Below are positions 13,149 through 13,878 of a DNA stretch of 13,878 nt, one piece after another. This stretch comes from Baffinella frigidus (Eukaryota > Cryptophyceae > Cryptomonadales > Baffinellaceae): positions 301,869-315,746 of the forward strand of contig MU646782.1 in NCBI GenBank assembly GCA_026770585.1. Direction: 5' to 3'. The number at the start of each line of letters is the position of its first letter. Positions within the stretch are counted from its first letter, which is position 1. A program made the translations under genes and the position numbers. A model generated the notes under the pieces. That model ran no database searches, was not told the DNA's origin, and saw only the letters and a list, made by a program, of their open reading frames with translations.

Positions 13149-13269
13149 TACAGGAGTACCTCGTTCATAAGAAATCAATCCCCCCTAGGACCCTACAGTA
13201 GGACCATGCCTAGGGCCCTACGGTGGTCCTGGGGGGGTTGCAGTTTCTTATGAGTGAGGTACCCCTGTA
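13149..13269. mobile_element. TA-flanked MITE, CAGGGGTACCTCGCTCAT family, copy 4
   Basis: TA-CAGGAGTACCTCGTTCATAA GAAA at the left and TTTCTTATGAGTGAGGTACC CCTG-TA at the right. The related locus at 11203-11210 (TGCGTCGCTGCTGCCCCC) lacks the insert, so this is a true insertion into the intron of the broken second locus. Confidence 0.93.
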
Positions 13270-13540
13270 CTGCCCCCTTTGTCTCGATCAACTGCGCGTG
13301 TGCCCCGCACGGCACGTCCCGTCCATGTGTTAGGTCCGTGAGGTTCTTCGAGCTCCCAACACAGGCGGACACCGGAACTGGTTCTGCAGAAAAACCATGC
13401 TTGCTTCCGGATCACATTCACGCCCCCCGGTGCAGAGAATCAACCTGGCTCAGGAGAGTGGCTGTGGCGGGCTGCCCGCTGACTGCGAGGGGGGGGCTGG
13501 CGCGGCGCAGGTCGTGGTGGCACGGCCGCGGATAGCGACC

Positions 13541-13690
13541 TTGTTTCAGAAAAGGGATTCTAAAATCCATTTTCTTGAGTCAATTCCTACACAAATTCGT
13601 CAACTTATTCTTTTCTCTTCGCATAAGTTGACAGATTTGAAGGGGAAATGACTTAAGAAACCGGATTTTAGAATCCCTTTTCTGAGATAA
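13541..13690. mobile_element. MITE with TCAGAAAAGGGATTCTAAAA ends and GACC target duplication
   Basis: 150 bases. Left TTGTTTCAGAAAAGGGATTC TAAAATCC, right GGATTTTAGAATCCCTTTTC TGAGATAA. GACC flanks both sides (13537-13540, 13691-13694), while the intact locus has it once (AGCGACCTGTCAGC). It interrupts exon 2 of the broken copy. Confidence 0.93.
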
Positions 13691-13878
13691 GACCTGTCAG
13701 CATCACAATTGCGTGCCCGCTACATGTAACCTAAGGAGGTTTTGGTCGGTCTGGCACTGTTGATACATTTACGCCCCGGAGCGGGCGCTGTCATCTGTAG
13801 AGGCTCACAGCTCCCTGACCTAAGGGATATGCCTATGCATCCAGGAATTGGAACCATTGGCTAAGGGGCCCCTGGCAG

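Larger units (their letters stand above)
12997..13724 (+). pseudogene. Broken second copy of the small membrane-protein locus
   Basis: Homologous to 11056-11396 throughout: GGGAGTCGTTT, the exon 1 region (ATGAGCGCCAGCCAGGTGCG at 13090), the intron, and the exon 2 start (CAGGTCGTGGTGGCACGG at 13508). The upstream ATG is changed (ATGGCC to CTGGCC). One hairpin element (13149-13269) sits in the intron and another (13541-13690) in exon 2. Homology ends at CGCTAC, so the membrane helix is missing; the reading runs to ATGTAA. The intron is also longer by a segment around 13330-13440. Confidence 0.8.

Noticed and set aside
13541-13690. The exon 2 insert as an introner (new intron made by a mobile element)
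   Set aside because: The insert starts TTGT and ends ATAA, and with the GACC duplication no GT-AG pair would restore the original exon; the second copy has also lost the rest of the gene.

Overview
The window looks like a piece of a repeat-rich nuclear genome from a microbial eukaryote. Two protein genes can be read only if GT-AG introns are removed, their introns are packed with short hairpin elements and simple repeats, and no operon structure or Shine-Dalgarno pattern is visible. A eukaryotic gene for an AI-2E/PerM-family membrane protein would fit an alga with a secondary plastid, but the sequence alone does not fix the taxon.

Minus strand, 10873 down to 1 and beyond the left edge: one large split gene for an AI-2E-type (PerM/TqsA superfamily) multi-pass membrane protein. 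Seven exons were recovered (E0 10873-10730, E1 10524-10172, E2 8362-8191, E3 5719-5632, E4 4256-4178, E5 2105-1980, E6 102-1). Intron phases match at every junction except E2/E3, where an exon is probably missing; a phase-compatible candidate lies at 6727-6667. Exons make up well under a tenth of the span.

Plus strand, 11129-11518: a compact two-exon gene for a 75-residue, probably tail-anchored protein with two copies of a SASQLRxRYG motif. It is divergent from the transporter gene, with start codons about 255 bases apart. A second, broken copy of this locus lies at about 12997-13724 and is interrupted by two hairpin elements.

Introns and flanks: almost every transporter exon has nearby partial copies that keep one splice junction and then break off (E5 has three same-strand copies and one inverted, E3 two to four, E2 up to three, E6 three, E1 and possibly E4 one tiny piece each). 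Between them lie MITE-like inverted-repeat elements of several families, many ending in TA, one in a sequenced 'empty site' context with a 4-bp target duplication, and one that has taken up a piece of exon E6. Simple-repeat fields comprise CAGTC/ACTC-type tetranucleotides (2.1-3.05 kb), GA/CT tracts (4.05-4.17 and 5.34-5.97 kb) and TGTAGGG telomere-like arrays in both orientations (6.74-8.7 kb).

The most interesting pattern is the combination: exons E2, E4 and E5 are each bracketed in the pre-mRNA by mutually complementary sequences (TGTAGGG/CCCTACA arrays, GA/CU tracts, inverted exon-intron copies), and decoy splice junctions lie alongside. This could favour exon skipping, alternative exon choice or circular RNA. 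It is an inference from sequence, not shown.
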